A DNA stretch of 64,000 bases. Origin: Streptomyces sp. HUAS 15-9 (GTDB lineage: Bacteria > Actinomycetota > Actinomycetes > Streptomycetales > Streptomycetaceae). Under the pieces are notes generated by a model. That model did no database searches and was not told the DNA's origin. It saw only the letters and a program-made list of their open reading frames with translations. Positions 17,648 through 25,958 of the stretch are shown in pieces. The first letter of the stretch is position 1. Each line of letters starts with the position of its first letter. The DNA is taken from the NCBI RefSeq assembly GCF_025642155.1, contig NZ_CP106798.1, positions 1,550,001 through 1,614,000 of the forward strand, given 5' to 3'. Made by a program: the position numbers and the translations under genes.

Positions 17648-18400
17648 ATGACCACGATCCTGGTGACCGGCGGCACCGGAACCCTCGGCCGGCTCGTCGT
17701 CGAGCGGCTGCGCGCCGGCGGGCACGAGGTGCGGGTGCTCAGCCGGCACACCCAGCCCTACGCCGTCGACCTGCGCGAAGGCGGGTCCGGCCTGGACACG
17801 GCCGTCGCGGGCGTGGACACCGTCGTGCACTGCGCGAGCTCGCCGAAGGGTGACGAGGCAGCGGCACGGAACCTGATCGCGGCGGCGCGCCGGGCGGGTG
17901 TCGGCCATCTCGTCCACATCTCGATCGTCGGCATCGACCGGGTGCCGCTCGGCTACTACAAGTCCAAGCTCGCCGTGGAGAGGCTGGTCGAGGAGTCGGG
18001 GCTCGGCTGGACGGTGCTGCGGGCGACCCAGTTCCACGATCTGCCGGTGCAGCTTTTCCAGGCACTGGCCAAGCCGCCCGTGATGCTGCTTCCGGCCGGG
18101 ATCTCGGACCAGCCGATCGAGGTGGCCGAAGTGGCGGACCGACTGGCCGAGTTGGCGGCCGGGGCGCCCGCGGGACGGGTCGCGGACATGGGCGGACCGG
18201 AGGTACGGACGCTCGACTCCCTGGCCCGCGCCTACCTGAAGGCGACCGGTCGGCGCCGCCCGGTGGTGTCCCTCCCCCTGCCCGGCAGAACAGCCCGGGC
18301 CTTCCGCGGCGGCGGCCACCTCACACCCGCGCGGGCGGTGGGCAAGGGAACGTTCGAGGAGTACCTGGCGGCCCGGTTCGGGGACGGCGGCGGGAGGTGA
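17648..18400 (+). CDS. NAD(P)-binding SDR-type oxidoreductase/epimerase
   Basis: A 250-residue atypical short-chain dehydrogenase. The N-terminal nucleotide-binding glycine motif is VTGGTGTLGR (residues 5-14). The later YYKSKLAVE (about 102-110) holds the Tyr-x-x-x-Lys-like pair of NmrA/atypical SDR proteins. The ATG at 17648 follows GAAAGG. It is downstream of an ECF41 sigma gene and its promoter-like sequence. Genes of this kind (oxidoreductases, epimerases, carboxymuconolactone decarboxylases) are the usual ECF41 partners. The substrate is unknown. Confidence 0.88.
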   Translation: MTTILVTGGTGTLGRLVVERLRAGGHEVRVLSRHTQPYAVDLREGGSGLDTAVAGVDTVVHCASSPKGDEAAARNLIAAARRAGVGHLVHISIVGIDRVPLGYYKSKLAVERLVEESGLGWTVLRATQFHDLPVQLFQALAKPPVMLLPAGISDQPIEVAEVADRLAELAAGAPAGRVADMGGPEVRTLDSLARAYLKATGRRRPVVSLPLPGRTARAFRGGGHLTPARAVGKGTFEEYLAARFGDGGGR

Positions 18401-18418
18401 GGCAGAGCGGGCCCGGGG

Positions 18419-19681
18419 CTACCGCTCCGGCGGTGCGAAGAGCTCGTCCTGGGCCCGCTCGCGCGCTGTCAGCAGGGCGCCGCGCAGGACGGCCGAGCCG
18501 CCCAGGCCGCTTGCCCGCACCTCGGTGACCAGCGGCGACATCCGACGGATCCGCTCCTCCACCCACCTGGCGAGCACTCCTCCCCCGGCCTTCCCGACCT
18601 CCCCGCCGAGGACCACGCACCCCGGGTCCAGGATGGCGACGACGGAGGCCACACCGAGGGCGATCCGCTCGGCAAGGGCATCGAGAAAGCGAGCGGCGGC
18701 CTCCTCGGCCTGTGGCGAGGGTGGTGAGGTCGGCGAAGTCACGCGGTCCGCGCCGCCGCCCGCGCCGTCCTCCCCGACCGCCTCCACCACCCCCCGCACC
18801 AGCCCCGCCACCGCGCCCGGCTCGGACAGGTCGGCAGCGCTGTCCCAGAGTCCGTGCTCGGCCGCCAGCTGGGCGATGGCCGTCGATCCGACCAGGGAGT
18901 GGTAGCCGCCCTCGCAGTCCGTGGCGGAGGGCAGGGCGGGGGTGCCCGGGACCGGTAGGAAGCCGATCTCGCCCGTGCCGCCGGAGGCCCCGCGGCGGAG
19001 GCTGCCGTCGAGGACGACGGCGGCGCCCGGGCTGTGGCCCAGCCAGAGGAGGACGAAGGTGTCCCGGTCCCGGGCCACGCCCTCCTCCTGCTCGGCCAGG
19101 GCGGCGAGGTTGGTCTCGTTCTCGACGCTGACGCGGGCCTCGGGGAAGCGTTCCTGGAGCGCGGCGACCAGTCGGCGGTGCCAGGCGGGCAGGCCCGCCG
19201 AGTCGCGGAGCTCCCCGGTGGCGGGGTCGATGAGGCCAGGCGCGCCGATCCCGACGGTGTGCGGTTGCTCGGCCCCGGCGTCCTTGACCGCCCGCTCCAC
19301 CAGCGCCGTCGCCTGTTCCAGGGCGGGCCCGGTCCCGGTGTCCCCGCCGATCGGCCCGGCGGCCTCGGCGAGCACCCGGCCGAGCAGGTCGGACACCAGT
19401 ACGGAGACGCTCGCGGTGCGGACGTCGAGCGCGGCCAGATGGGCCCGGTCGGCGACGATGCCGTGCAGCCGGGCGTTCGGGCCGCGGCGCTGCTCACCCG
19501 CCTCCCCGACGACCGTGATCAGGCCGGACGCGGTGAGGCGTTCGACGAGGTCGGCCACCGTGGGCCGGGACAGTCCGGTCAGCTGTTTCAACTGGCCTGC
19601 CGTCAGCGGGCCTTCGCGCTGCAGCAGCCGCAGGGCGAGCCGGTCGTTGATGGCCCGGGCGGTGCTCGGTGATGCGGGCAT
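18419..19681 (-). CDS. ROK-family transcriptional repressor
   Basis: A 420-residue regulator with an N-terminal winged helix (LTGLSRPTVADLVERL, about residues 34-49) and a ROK sugar-kinase-like domain from about 85. That domain includes GIGAPGLIDPATG, ENETNLAALAEQ and ASGGTGEIGFLP. A Pro/Ser/Gly-rich insertion lies around 310-330, and the usual zinc-site cysteines are partly absent (DCEGGYHSL). The gene diverges from an MFS gene across 122 nt holding a perfect inverted repeat, so it probably represses both. The inducer, likely a sugar, is unknown. Confidence 0.9.
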   Translation of the reverse strand: MPASPSTARAINDRLALRLLQREGPLTAGQLKQLTGLSRPTVADLVERLTASGLITVVGEAGEQRRGPNARLHGIVADRAHLAALDVRTASVSVLVSDLLGRVLAEAAGPIGGDTGTGPALEQATALVERAVKDAGAEQPHTVGIGAPGLIDPATGELRDSAGLPAWHRRLVAALQERFPEARVSVENETNLAALAEQEEGVARDRDTFVLLWLGHSPGAAVVLDGSLRRGASGGTGEIGFLPVPGTPALPSATDCEGGYHSLVGSTAIAQLAAEHGLWDSAADLSEPGAVAGLVRGVVEAVGEDGAGGGADRVTSPTSPPSPQAEEAAARFLDALAERIALGVASVVAILDPGCVVLGGEVGKAGGGVLARWVEERIRRMSPLVTEVRASGLGGSAVLRGALLTARERAQDELFAPPER

Positions 19682-19732
19682 GACGGGAATCCTCCCAGAC
19701 CGGCACTGCGTACCCGGCCGTATCGCGCCTAT

Positions 19733-19755
19733 CTATCAGGAAGGGTCCCTGATAG
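19733..19755. promoter_or_regulatory. Probable ROK operator
   Basis: A perfect 8-bp inverted repeat, CTATCAGG (19733-19740) and CCTGATAG (19748-19755) with a 7-nt spacer, in the divergent region between the ROK and MFS genes. It overlaps the only AT-rich, promoter-like part of the spacer. Confidence 0.55.
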
Positions 19756-19803
19756 TTTACGGCGGTACAGCCGGGTGACAACCGTCCGGGGAGGGGCTGC
19801 AAC

Positions 19804-21018
19804 ATGAGTGACGTGGTCTACGACCAGCATGAGGTGAGGCGCGCCCGGTACGCCGTGGCGGCCGTGTTCGCCGTGCACGGCGCCGTCACCGGCTCGTTCG
19901 CGACCCGCGTGCCGTGGATCCAGGACCACGCCTCGCTCGGGGCGGGGCAGCTCGGGTTCGCGCTGGCCTTCACGGCGTTCGGCGCCTCGTGCTCGATGCC
20001 GTTGGCGGGCCGGATCAGCCATCGCTTCGGCAGCCGGACGGCCCTGCGCGGGCTGATCGCCCTGTGGACGCTGTCCCTGGTCCTTCCGTCGCTGGCACCG
20101 AACCTGTACACGCTGTGCCTCGCGATGTTCGTCTACGGGGCGAGCGCGGGCATGGCCGACGTGGCCATGAACGCGCTGGGCGTCGAGGTGGAGCGGCTGC
20201 TCGACAGGTCGATCATGTCCGGGCTGCACGGCATGTGGAGCGCGGGCGCACTCATCGGCTCCGCGGCCGGCACCCTCGCCGCCCATCTGGGCTCCGACGC
20301 ACGCCTGCACTTCGCCCTGGCGGCGGCCACGCTCACGGCGCTCGGCATCCTGGCCGCGGGCCGGGTCCTGGACCTCCAGCCCGCCGAGGACGAGGAGCCG
20401 CCGCCGAGGTTCGCGCTGCCGCCCGGGTCGGCGCTGCTGATCGGCGCGGTCGGCTTCTGCGCGGTGTTCGCGGAGGGGGCCAGCCTGGACTGGTCGGCGG
20501 TATTCCTGCGGGACCGGCTGGACAGCTCGGCCGGTCTGGCGGCGGTGGCGACGACCGGATTCATGCTGACCATGGCGGTGGCCCGGATCGCCGGGGACGC
20601 GGTGGTGAACCGCTTCGGCGCGGTCCGCACCGTCCGTGCCGGCGGCGTTCTCACCGTCGTCGGCGGGCTGCTGATCGTCGTCGCGGGCCATCCCGCCGTG
20701 GCGATGGGCGGGTTCGCGCTGATGGGCCTCGGGATCGCGGTCGTCGTACCGCTGTGCTTCGCGGCGGCCGGACACAGCGGCCCGAACCCCAGTCAGGCCA
20801 TAGCGGGCGTGGCGACCATCACCTACACCTCGGGCCTGATCGCGCCCAGCCTGATCGGCGGGGTGGCGCAGGCGACGAGCCTGGTGGTGTCGTTCGTCCT
20901 GGTCACCGCGCTGGCCTGCGGACTCGTGGTCTTCGCGGGCGTGCTGCGGGTCGGCGGGCGCGACGGCAGGACCGAGGTCAGTCCGCGGGCCGCAGCAGTT
21001 CCCGACCCGCGGCCCTGA
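19804..21018 (+). CDS. MFS transporter
   Basis: A 404-residue major facilitator protein with 12 hydrophobic segments. It resembles the YbjJ-like group of sugar or drug transporters: ATRVPWIQDH early in helix 1, and AGRISHRFGSRTALRG between helices 2 and 3 as the MFS signature. It is divergent from the ROK repressor and likely controlled by it. The 3' end overlaps the convergent thioesterase gene by 41 nt. The substrate is unknown, but ROK control hints at a carbohydrate. Confidence 0.88.
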   Translation: MSDVVYDQHEVRRARYAVAAVFAVHGAVTGSFATRVPWIQDHASLGAGQLGFALAFTAFGASCSMPLAGRISHRFGSRTALRGLIALWTLSLVLPSLAPNLYTLCLAMFVYGASAGMADVAMNALGVEVERLLDRSIMSGLHGMWSAGALIGSAAGTLAAHLGSDARLHFALAAATLTALGILAAGRVLDLQPAEDEEPPPRFALPPGSALLIGAVGFCAVFAEGASLDWSAVFLRDRLDSSAGLAAVATTGFMLTMAVARIAGDAVVNRFGAVRTVRAGGVLTVVGGLLIVVAGHPAVAMGGFALMGLGIAVVVPLCFAAAGHSGPNPSQAIAGVATITYTSGLIAPSLIGGVAQATSLVVSFVLVTALACGLVVFAGVLRVGGRDGRTEVSPRAAAVPDPRP

Positions 21019-21436
21019 AGCCCTCGCTCCACGGCACCGGGCGCAGCGTCGCCGCGTCCAGCCGGACCAGCACCCGGGTGCCGTGGGCGTAGGTGACCGC
21101 TCCGTCGGTCGAGCAGAAGCGGAAACCGTAGGTCAGGCCGGTGCTGCCGAGCCGCTCCAGCCACAGGTGCACGGCGTAGGCGCCGGGCCTGGTCACCGGT
21201 GCCTCGTAGCCGATCCGCAGTTCCTTGACCGCGTTGCAGGCGTCGCCGGCGGCCTCCCAGTCGCCGTCGAAGCGGATGCCGTACTCGTTGCACAGCTCGG
21301 TCCAGGCGCGCTCGACCATCAGCGGATAGCGGGCGTTGTGCAGCAGTCCGAGCGCGTCGAGGTCGTCGAAGTGGACGGTGACTGGTATCAGCCGGCCGTA
21401 CGACAGGGCGGGGGCGATCGGGGCTTCGGCGGTCAC
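20978..21436 (-). CDS. Acyl-CoA thioesterase, hotdog fold
   Basis: A 152-residue hotdog-fold protein of the 4-hydroxybenzoyl-CoA thioesterase group. VHFDDLDALGLLHNARYP (about residues 21-38) contains the catalytic-loop aspartate and the HNARY signature. It hydrolyses acyl-CoA or related thioesters; the acyl group is unknown. The start is preceded by a near-palindrome that could be an operator. The 3' end overlaps the MFS gene on the other strand. Confidence 0.85.
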   Translation of the reverse strand: MTAEAPIAPALSYGRLIPVTVHFDDLDALGLLHNARYPLMVERAWTELCNEYGIRFDGDWEAAGDACNAVKELRIGYEAPVTRPGAYAVHLWLERLGSTGLTYGFRFCSTDGAVTYAHGTRVLVRLDAATLRPVPWSEGFRAAGRELLRPAD

Positions 21437-21482
21437 GGGAGGGACTCCTGAGCGTGCGGGTGGGGCGGTGGGGACACCCCAT

Positions 21483-21500
21483 CCTAAGCGAGCGCTCAGG
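21483..21500. promoter_or_regulatory. Near-palindrome upstream of the thioesterase gene
   Basis: CCTAAGCGAGCGCTCAGG is an 18-bp near-palindrome with 14 of 18 positions paired. AGCG/CGCT half-sites of this kind are often bound by TetR-type regulators of lipid genes. It lies about 47 nt upstream of the start. The regulator is unknown. Confidence 0.35.
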
Positions 21501-21524
21501 AGTCCCGGTCGGGAAGTCCCCTGG

Positions 21525-22790
21525 TCAGCCCGCGATCGAGTCCAGCTGCTCGGCGGCGGGCCGCAGCGGCCAGAGGTCGCCGCCGGGCGGCGCCGCCAGC
21601 TTGGGGACGGCCTTCTTCGCCGCCGCGTCGCCCGCGTCGGCGGCCGCGTGGACGACGTCGCTCGCCGCGTACCGGTGGAACTCCAGCTCGGGGTGCGGCC
21701 AGCCGGTGGCCCCGGTGGCGGCGGGCAGCAGATAGTCCACGGCCTTGAACAGGCTCTGGCCGTCCGGTCCCCGGTAGGCCCAGAGGTTCACGCCCACGTG
21801 CCGTCCGATGGCGGCGAGCCGGGTGTACGCGACCAGGTCGAAGGTGGAGTAGTGCCAGCTCCGGGTGCGCGCCAGTTCCTGCGGCTGGCTGCCGTCGGCC
21901 GCGATCTGCGGATCGATGCGCCTGGCGCGCGCGTCGAGCACCGTGCGCCGGGCGAGGGCCTCGTCTCCGGTCGCGTACGCGAGGGCGGCGAGCTGCATGT
22001 CGTAGAAGGTGCCGTGGTTGTTGCCGGCCGCGCCCTCCTGCCTGCCGAAGTCGCTGTTCTTCAGCCAGCCGAGGAAGTCGGAGTTCCACCGCGCCATGCC
22101 GGTGCGGTCGGCGGCCGTCCAGCCGGGGGCGCCGGTGGCGAGTACGGCGAGCGCGTCGACGACGCCGGTGTACGACTGCGAGAAGTCGATGATGCCGATG
22201 GCCCTGCCGTCGTACTTGCAAGGGATGAACTGCGCGTGGTTCAGGCTGGGGTTCATCCGGGTCGCCGGGTCGAGGAACCAGGTGCGCAGGACCTGCCCGG
22301 CCTTCTCGGCGTACTCCCGCCTGCCCGTGTAGTACCAGGCGAGCGAGAGGTCGTACGTGGAGTCGAAGACCTTCTCGACGTCCTGGCGGTCGGTGCCGCT
22401 GTCGACCTCGGGATTGCGCTGCCCGTCCCGCTGGACGTACGGGCAGCCCCATGGGTTGTCGGCGGTCGGCGTGCGGGTGGGCCACCAGTAGGGGGCCTGG
22501 CTCAGATAGTCGTGGACGTCACCGCCGGGAGCGGGCCTGGGTTTGTCGACCACCGTCCAGGGGCCCTGTCCGAGCCAGGCGTCGGCGCGGGCGGTCAGCT
22601 TCTCCAGCGCGGCGCGCAGCCGGGGGTCGCCGTGGTCCAGACGGGTCCGGGCGTCCTGGAGCCGGGTGCCGTCGAGGACGGCGGTGTCCGGGGCTTTCGG
22701 GACCGCGCGTGCGGAGGCGGAGGGGACGGACACGGCCGCGAAAACCGCCACGGCGGCCATGATCAGGGCCACACGGGGTCTTCCACTCAT
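21525..22790 (-). CDS. Secreted alginate lyase-family protein
   Basis: A 421-residue exported protein with a Sec-type signal peptide (cleavage near SASARA, about residue 28). An alpha-barrel domain follows, of the PL5/alginate lyase superfamily (AlgL-like). WWPTRTP, NHAQFIPC and AGNNHGTFYDMQ (about residues 237-248, with the catalytic Asn-His) are typical. In Streptomyces such proteins probably cleave uronic-acid polysaccharides, but the exact substrate is not known. Upstream, TGAAC and GTTCA (22812-22824) form a small dyad that could be an operator. Confidence 0.82.
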   Translation of the reverse strand: MSGRPRVALIMAAVAVFAAVSVPSASARAVPKAPDTAVLDGTRLQDARTRLDHGDPRLRAALEKLTARADAWLGQGPWTVVDKPRPAPGGDVHDYLSQAPYWWPTRTPTADNPWGCPYVQRDGQRNPEVDSGTDRQDVEKVFDSTYDLSLAWYYTGRREYAEKAGQVLRTWFLDPATRMNPSLNHAQFIPCKYDGRAIGIIDFSQSYTGVVDALAVLATGAPGWTAADRTGMARWNSDFLGWLKNSDFGRQEGAAGNNHGTFYDMQLAALAYATGDEALARRTVLDARARRIDPQIAADGSQPQELARTRSWHYSTFDLVAYTRLAAIGRHVGVNLWAYRGPDGQSLFKAVDYLLPAATGATGWPHPELEFHRYAASDVVHAAADAGDAAAKKAVPKLAAPPGGDLWPLRPAAEQLDSIAG

Positions 22791-22811
22791 CAGACACTCC
22801 GATCAGAAATG

Positions 22812-22824
22812 TGAACGCAGTTCA
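22812..22824. promoter_or_regulatory. Small dyad upstream of the alginate lyase gene
   Basis: TGAAC-gca-GTTCA, a perfect 5-bp inverted repeat centred 28 nt upstream of the start. It may be an operator or chance. Confidence 0.25.
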
Positions 22825-22924
22825 TGAGTAGGACCGTGTGAGCGTAGAACCACCAGGTATCCCTGACAATGGTCCGGACCGTCTTCACGTACGGAGAAAG
22901 CCACCCAGGAGCCCCTGCCGGCGC

Positions 22925-24112
22925 TCACCGCGCCAGTTCGTAGGCGTACGACGGGGTAAACGTCCCGGCCTCCGCCGCGCAGCCGTCCGACTCCCCCGGC
23001 GGCTTCACCCACAGATAGGCGTCGATGCGCCGCTCACCGGTGTTCAGGGTGGGGGCGCGGCCGAGCCTGCGGCCTGCCGGGTCGCACCACTCGCCGTCCG
23101 CCGGGGCGCCGTTGCCGTTGCGGCTGGTGTCGATCACCGCGCCGAGTCCGGCGGGACCGCCGAGCGCGTCGAGGACCTGCCGGTCGTAGGCGATCTCGTC
23201 GGCCGTGGTGCGGAAGTTGGAGACATTGCTGAAGACGCCGTCGGAGGAGGCGGGTGACGCGGCGCCCGCCTGCCTCAGCAGGTCCGCCTGCCGGTCGGCC
23301 GGGTTCCAGCCCGAGTGGCCGGCGTCGTAGTAGACCCGCGCCCCGGGGTCGGCGGCCTTCAGGACCCGGCCCGCGCGGGCCAGCGAGGCGAACCGGTCGG
23401 CGCGGTCCGCGGCCGGGAGGCAGTCGGACTGGGCGATCGAGTCAGGCTCCAGGACGACGACGACCTCGCCGGAGCCCAGCCCCTGGGCGAAGGCGTCGAT
23501 CCAGGCGTCGTACGCGGCGAGATCGGGCGCCCCGCCCTGGGAGGCGCCGCCGCAGTCGCGGTCCGGGATCGCGTACGGCACGAGCACCGGCACCCGGCCC
23601 CGCGCCGCCGCTGCCGAGGTCACCGCGCGCACCCGCGAGGCGATGGTCGCCGGGGCGTGGTCGGTGAACCACACCGCGGCCGGCTCGTCGGCGATACGGG
23701 ACGCGATGAGCGCGGCACGGGGGTCGTCGGGGTGGGACCGGACCCAGTCGAGTGCCTGGGAGTCCGGGTGCCGGTAGAGGCGGTGGGGCAGGACGGGGGT
23801 CCGTGCCCTGCGCTCGCTGCGGGTCGGGGACGGCTCGGGCCTCGTAGGCTCCCTCTTCACGGACGGGGAAACGGTGGGAGTGCTCGGCGCGGCTGCCGAC
23901 GGCACCGCGGGCAACGGCGCACGGCTCGTCGTGCGCGTGATCCCGGGCCGGGCCCGGTCGGAGCCGTGCCCGTCGTCGAGCGCCGAGATCATCCCCGTCG
24001 CGGTGCCGACGGCGGTCACGGCCGAGGCCACCGCCACCATCACGCCGCGCCGGACGGCGCGCCTGCGGGCGGCCCTGCGTGCGGCCAGGCGGCGGGTGCG
24101 TAAGCCGGACAC
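22925..24112 (-). CDS. Glycoside hydrolase family 6 glucanase
   Basis: A 395-residue GH6 enzyme, expected to cleave beta-1,4-glucan (cellulose or related) with inversion. After an Arg-rich start, a membrane segment (VMVAVASAVTAVGTATGMIS, about residues 18-37) acts as signal peptide or anchor. A Pro/Ser/Thr linker then leads to the catalytic domain from about 110. Catalytic-region motifs are YAIPDRDCGG, VVVLEPDSIA, YYDAGHSGW, DTSRNGNG and LWVKPPGESDG. No cellulose-binding module is present. The GTG at 24112 follows a GGGGAGGGGAG site; the frame is open further upstream but would overlap the divergent gene. Confidence 0.9.
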   Translation of the reverse strand: MSGLRTRRLAARRAARRRAVRRGVMVAVASAVTAVGTATGMISALDDGHGSDRARPGITRTTSRAPLPAVPSAAAPSTPTVSPSVKREPTRPEPSPTRSERRARTPVLPHRLYRHPDSQALDWVRSHPDDPRAALIASRIADEPAAVWFTDHAPATIASRVRAVTSAAAARGRVPVLVPYAIPDRDCGGASQGGAPDLAAYDAWIDAFAQGLGSGEVVVVLEPDSIAQSDCLPAADRADRFASLARAGRVLKAADPGARVYYDAGHSGWNPADRQADLLRQAGAASPASSDGVFSNVSNFRTTADEIAYDRQVLDALGGPAGLGAVIDTSRNGNGAPADGEWCDPAGRRLGRAPTLNTGERRIDAYLWVKPPGESDGCAAEAGTFTPSYAYELAR

Positions 24113-24224
24113 GGTGCCGCTCCCCTCCCCCACCTTGCGCTCGTGTGACGGGACGTTCCCCCGTTGTGGGGAAGCACCGGGCCCGTCGCCGCGCCCGTCA
24201 GCCCAGGACTGGGACCCTTCCCCC

Positions 24225-24962
24225 ATGCCGCAGTTGGAACACCTCACCGCTTCCGTCGCCACCGTCGTCGCCCGGATGCGCGCCCTGGACTCGGCCCTGC
24301 CCGAGCGGGACGGGGTCGCGGTGTTCAACCGCGTCTACCTGGCCGTCACCGAGGAGGTCGAACGGCGCCTGGACGCCGGGCAGTTCACGGACCCGCAGGC
24401 GGCGACCGCGCTGGACGTGCGGTTCGCGGAGCGGTATCTCGCCGCCGTCGACGCGGTGGCGGACGACCGCCGTCCGCCCGCCTGCTGGCGCCCGCTGTTC
24501 CAGCTCCGTCGCCATCCCGGCGTACGACCCCTGCAGTTCGCGCTCGCGGGCATCAACGCGCACATCGGCCACGACCTGGCGCTCGCCGTCGTGGACAGCT
24601 GTCGTACGCTCGGCTGCGAACCGGCCGATCTGGAGGACGAGTTCGACCGCGTGGGCGACCTCCTCGTGTCGTTGGAGGAGCGCATCCGCGAGGATCTGAT
24701 GCCCGGCCCCGATCTGCTCCAGATCGCCGACCCGCTCACCCATCTGCTCGGCTCCTGGAGCCTGGAGCGCGCCCGGGCGGCCACCTGGTCGGCGGCGCGG
24801 GCCCTGTGGGCGCTGCGCCGGTTCGAGGACGTCGCCGAGGAGTTCACCGAGCGCCTCGACGCGGCCGTGGGCTTCGCGGGGCGCATGCTGCTGACCCCGC
24901 TCGCCGACCGAGTCGATCCGATCCGGCCATCCCCGCCACGCCTCACCGGAACTCCGCTGTGA
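24225..24962 (+). CDS. DUF5995 family protein
   Basis: A soluble, mostly helical protein of 245 aa. The block LQFALAGINAHIGHDLALAVVD (here noted as AGINAHIGHDLALAVVD, about residues 105-122) is characteristic of DUF5995. There is no signal peptide. The function is unknown; conserved His/Asp residues hint at metal binding. It is divergent from the GH6 gene across 112 nt and precedes an LLM oxidoreductase gene on the same strand. Confidence 0.75.
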   Translation: MPQLEHLTASVATVVARMRALDSALPERDGVAVFNRVYLAVTEEVERRLDAGQFTDPQAATALDVRFAERYLAAVDAVADDRRPPACWRPLFQLRRHPGVRPLQFALAGINAHIGHDLALAVVDSCRTLGCEPADLEDEFDRVGDLLVSLEERIREDLMPGPDLLQIADPLTHLLGSWSLERARAATWSAARALWALRRFEDVAEEFTERLDAAVGFAGRMLLTPLADRVDPIRPSPPRLTGTPL

Positions 24963-25009
24963 TCACTGTAGGTTGAAGCGGAAACCGATCGCGAAGGAGC
25001 ACTTGGCAC

Positions 25010-25939
25010 ATGGCGACCAGGCTCGGACTCAGCCTTCCGCAGAATCGGCAGTACGCCCTCGGCAAGGACGTGCCCGACGTGGCACGCACCGCCGAGCGGA
25101 TCGGATACGACAGTCTGTGGGTGTACGAGCGGGCCCTGTTCCCGGAGCCCGCGACCCAGGGCCTCTACGGCATCGAGGGCATGCCCTGGCCGGACTCCTA
25201 CCGCGGTGTGGCCGAGCCGCTGGTCACGCTGACACTCGCGGCCGCGGCGACCGAGCGGGTCCAGCTGGGTTCGAGCGTGCTGGTCGCGCCCCTGCACCAG
25301 CCGTTCCAGCTGGCCAAGTCCCTGGCCACGCTGGACGCGGCGAGCGGCGGCCGGGTGCTCGCCGGTTTCGGCACGGGCTGGTCGCTGGACGAGTACGCGG
25401 CCGCCGGCATCCGGCCGATCGCGGAGCGCGGCAAGGTCCTCGACGAGATCATCGAGGTCTGCCGCGCGGTGTGGGGCCCCGACCCGGTGCGCTACGACGG
25501 CCGCCTCACCAAGATCGAGTCGGCTGTGGTCGGGCCCAAGCCCGCCCGGCCGATCCCCATCCTGCTGGCCGCGAGCAACAAGCGGGCGCTGACCCGGCTC
25601 GTCGACCACGCCGACGGCTGGCTGCCGGTGGGCATGGGCGTCGAGCAGATCGCCGCCCAGTGGGCCCAGTTGCAGGACCTGGCGGCCGAGCGCGGGCGCA
25701 AGGAGCCGATCCGCACGGTCCTGCGGGTCAACGCCGCCTACTCGGCCAAGCCCTACGACGGCCCCGACCGCCGGCCCTTCCAGGGCAACGCGGACCAGAT
25801 CGTGGAGGACCTGGTCGCGCACGCGGCGATCGGCCTGGAGGAGATCCTCGTCGACCTCCAGGACTCCGCGCGGGACGCTCAGGAGCTCAAGGAGGTCGCC
25901 TCGGAGGTCTACGAGAAGGCCCGCGCGGCCGGGATGTAG
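25010..25939 (+). CDS. LLM-class F420-dependent oxidoreductase
   Basis: A 309-residue TIM-barrel enzyme of the luciferase-like monooxygenase superfamily. Sequence such as GYDSLWVYERALFP and VLAGFGTGWSLDEY, with a typical C-terminal region of binding and helix motifs, fits the actinobacterial F420-binding branch. It would transfer hydride from F420H2 or use FMN; the substrate is unknown. The ATG at 25010 follows AAGGAG. It converges on davB with a 19-nt gap. Confidence 0.88.
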   Translation: MATRLGLSLPQNRQYALGKDVPDVARTAERIGYDSLWVYERALFPEPATQGLYGIEGMPWPDSYRGVAEPLVTLTLAAAATERVQLGSSVLVAPLHQPFQLAKSLATLDAASGGRVLAGFGTGWSLDEYAAAGIRPIAERGKVLDEIIEVCRAVWGPDPVRYDGRLTKIESAVVGPKPARPIPILLAASNKRALTRLVDHADGWLPVGMGVEQIAAQWAQLQDLAAERGRKEPIRTVLRVNAAYSAKPYDGPDRRPFQGNADQIVEDLVAHAAIGLEEILVDLQDSARDAQELKEVASEVYEKARAAGM

Positions 25940-25958
25940 GACAGGGCCTGGTTGTGGC

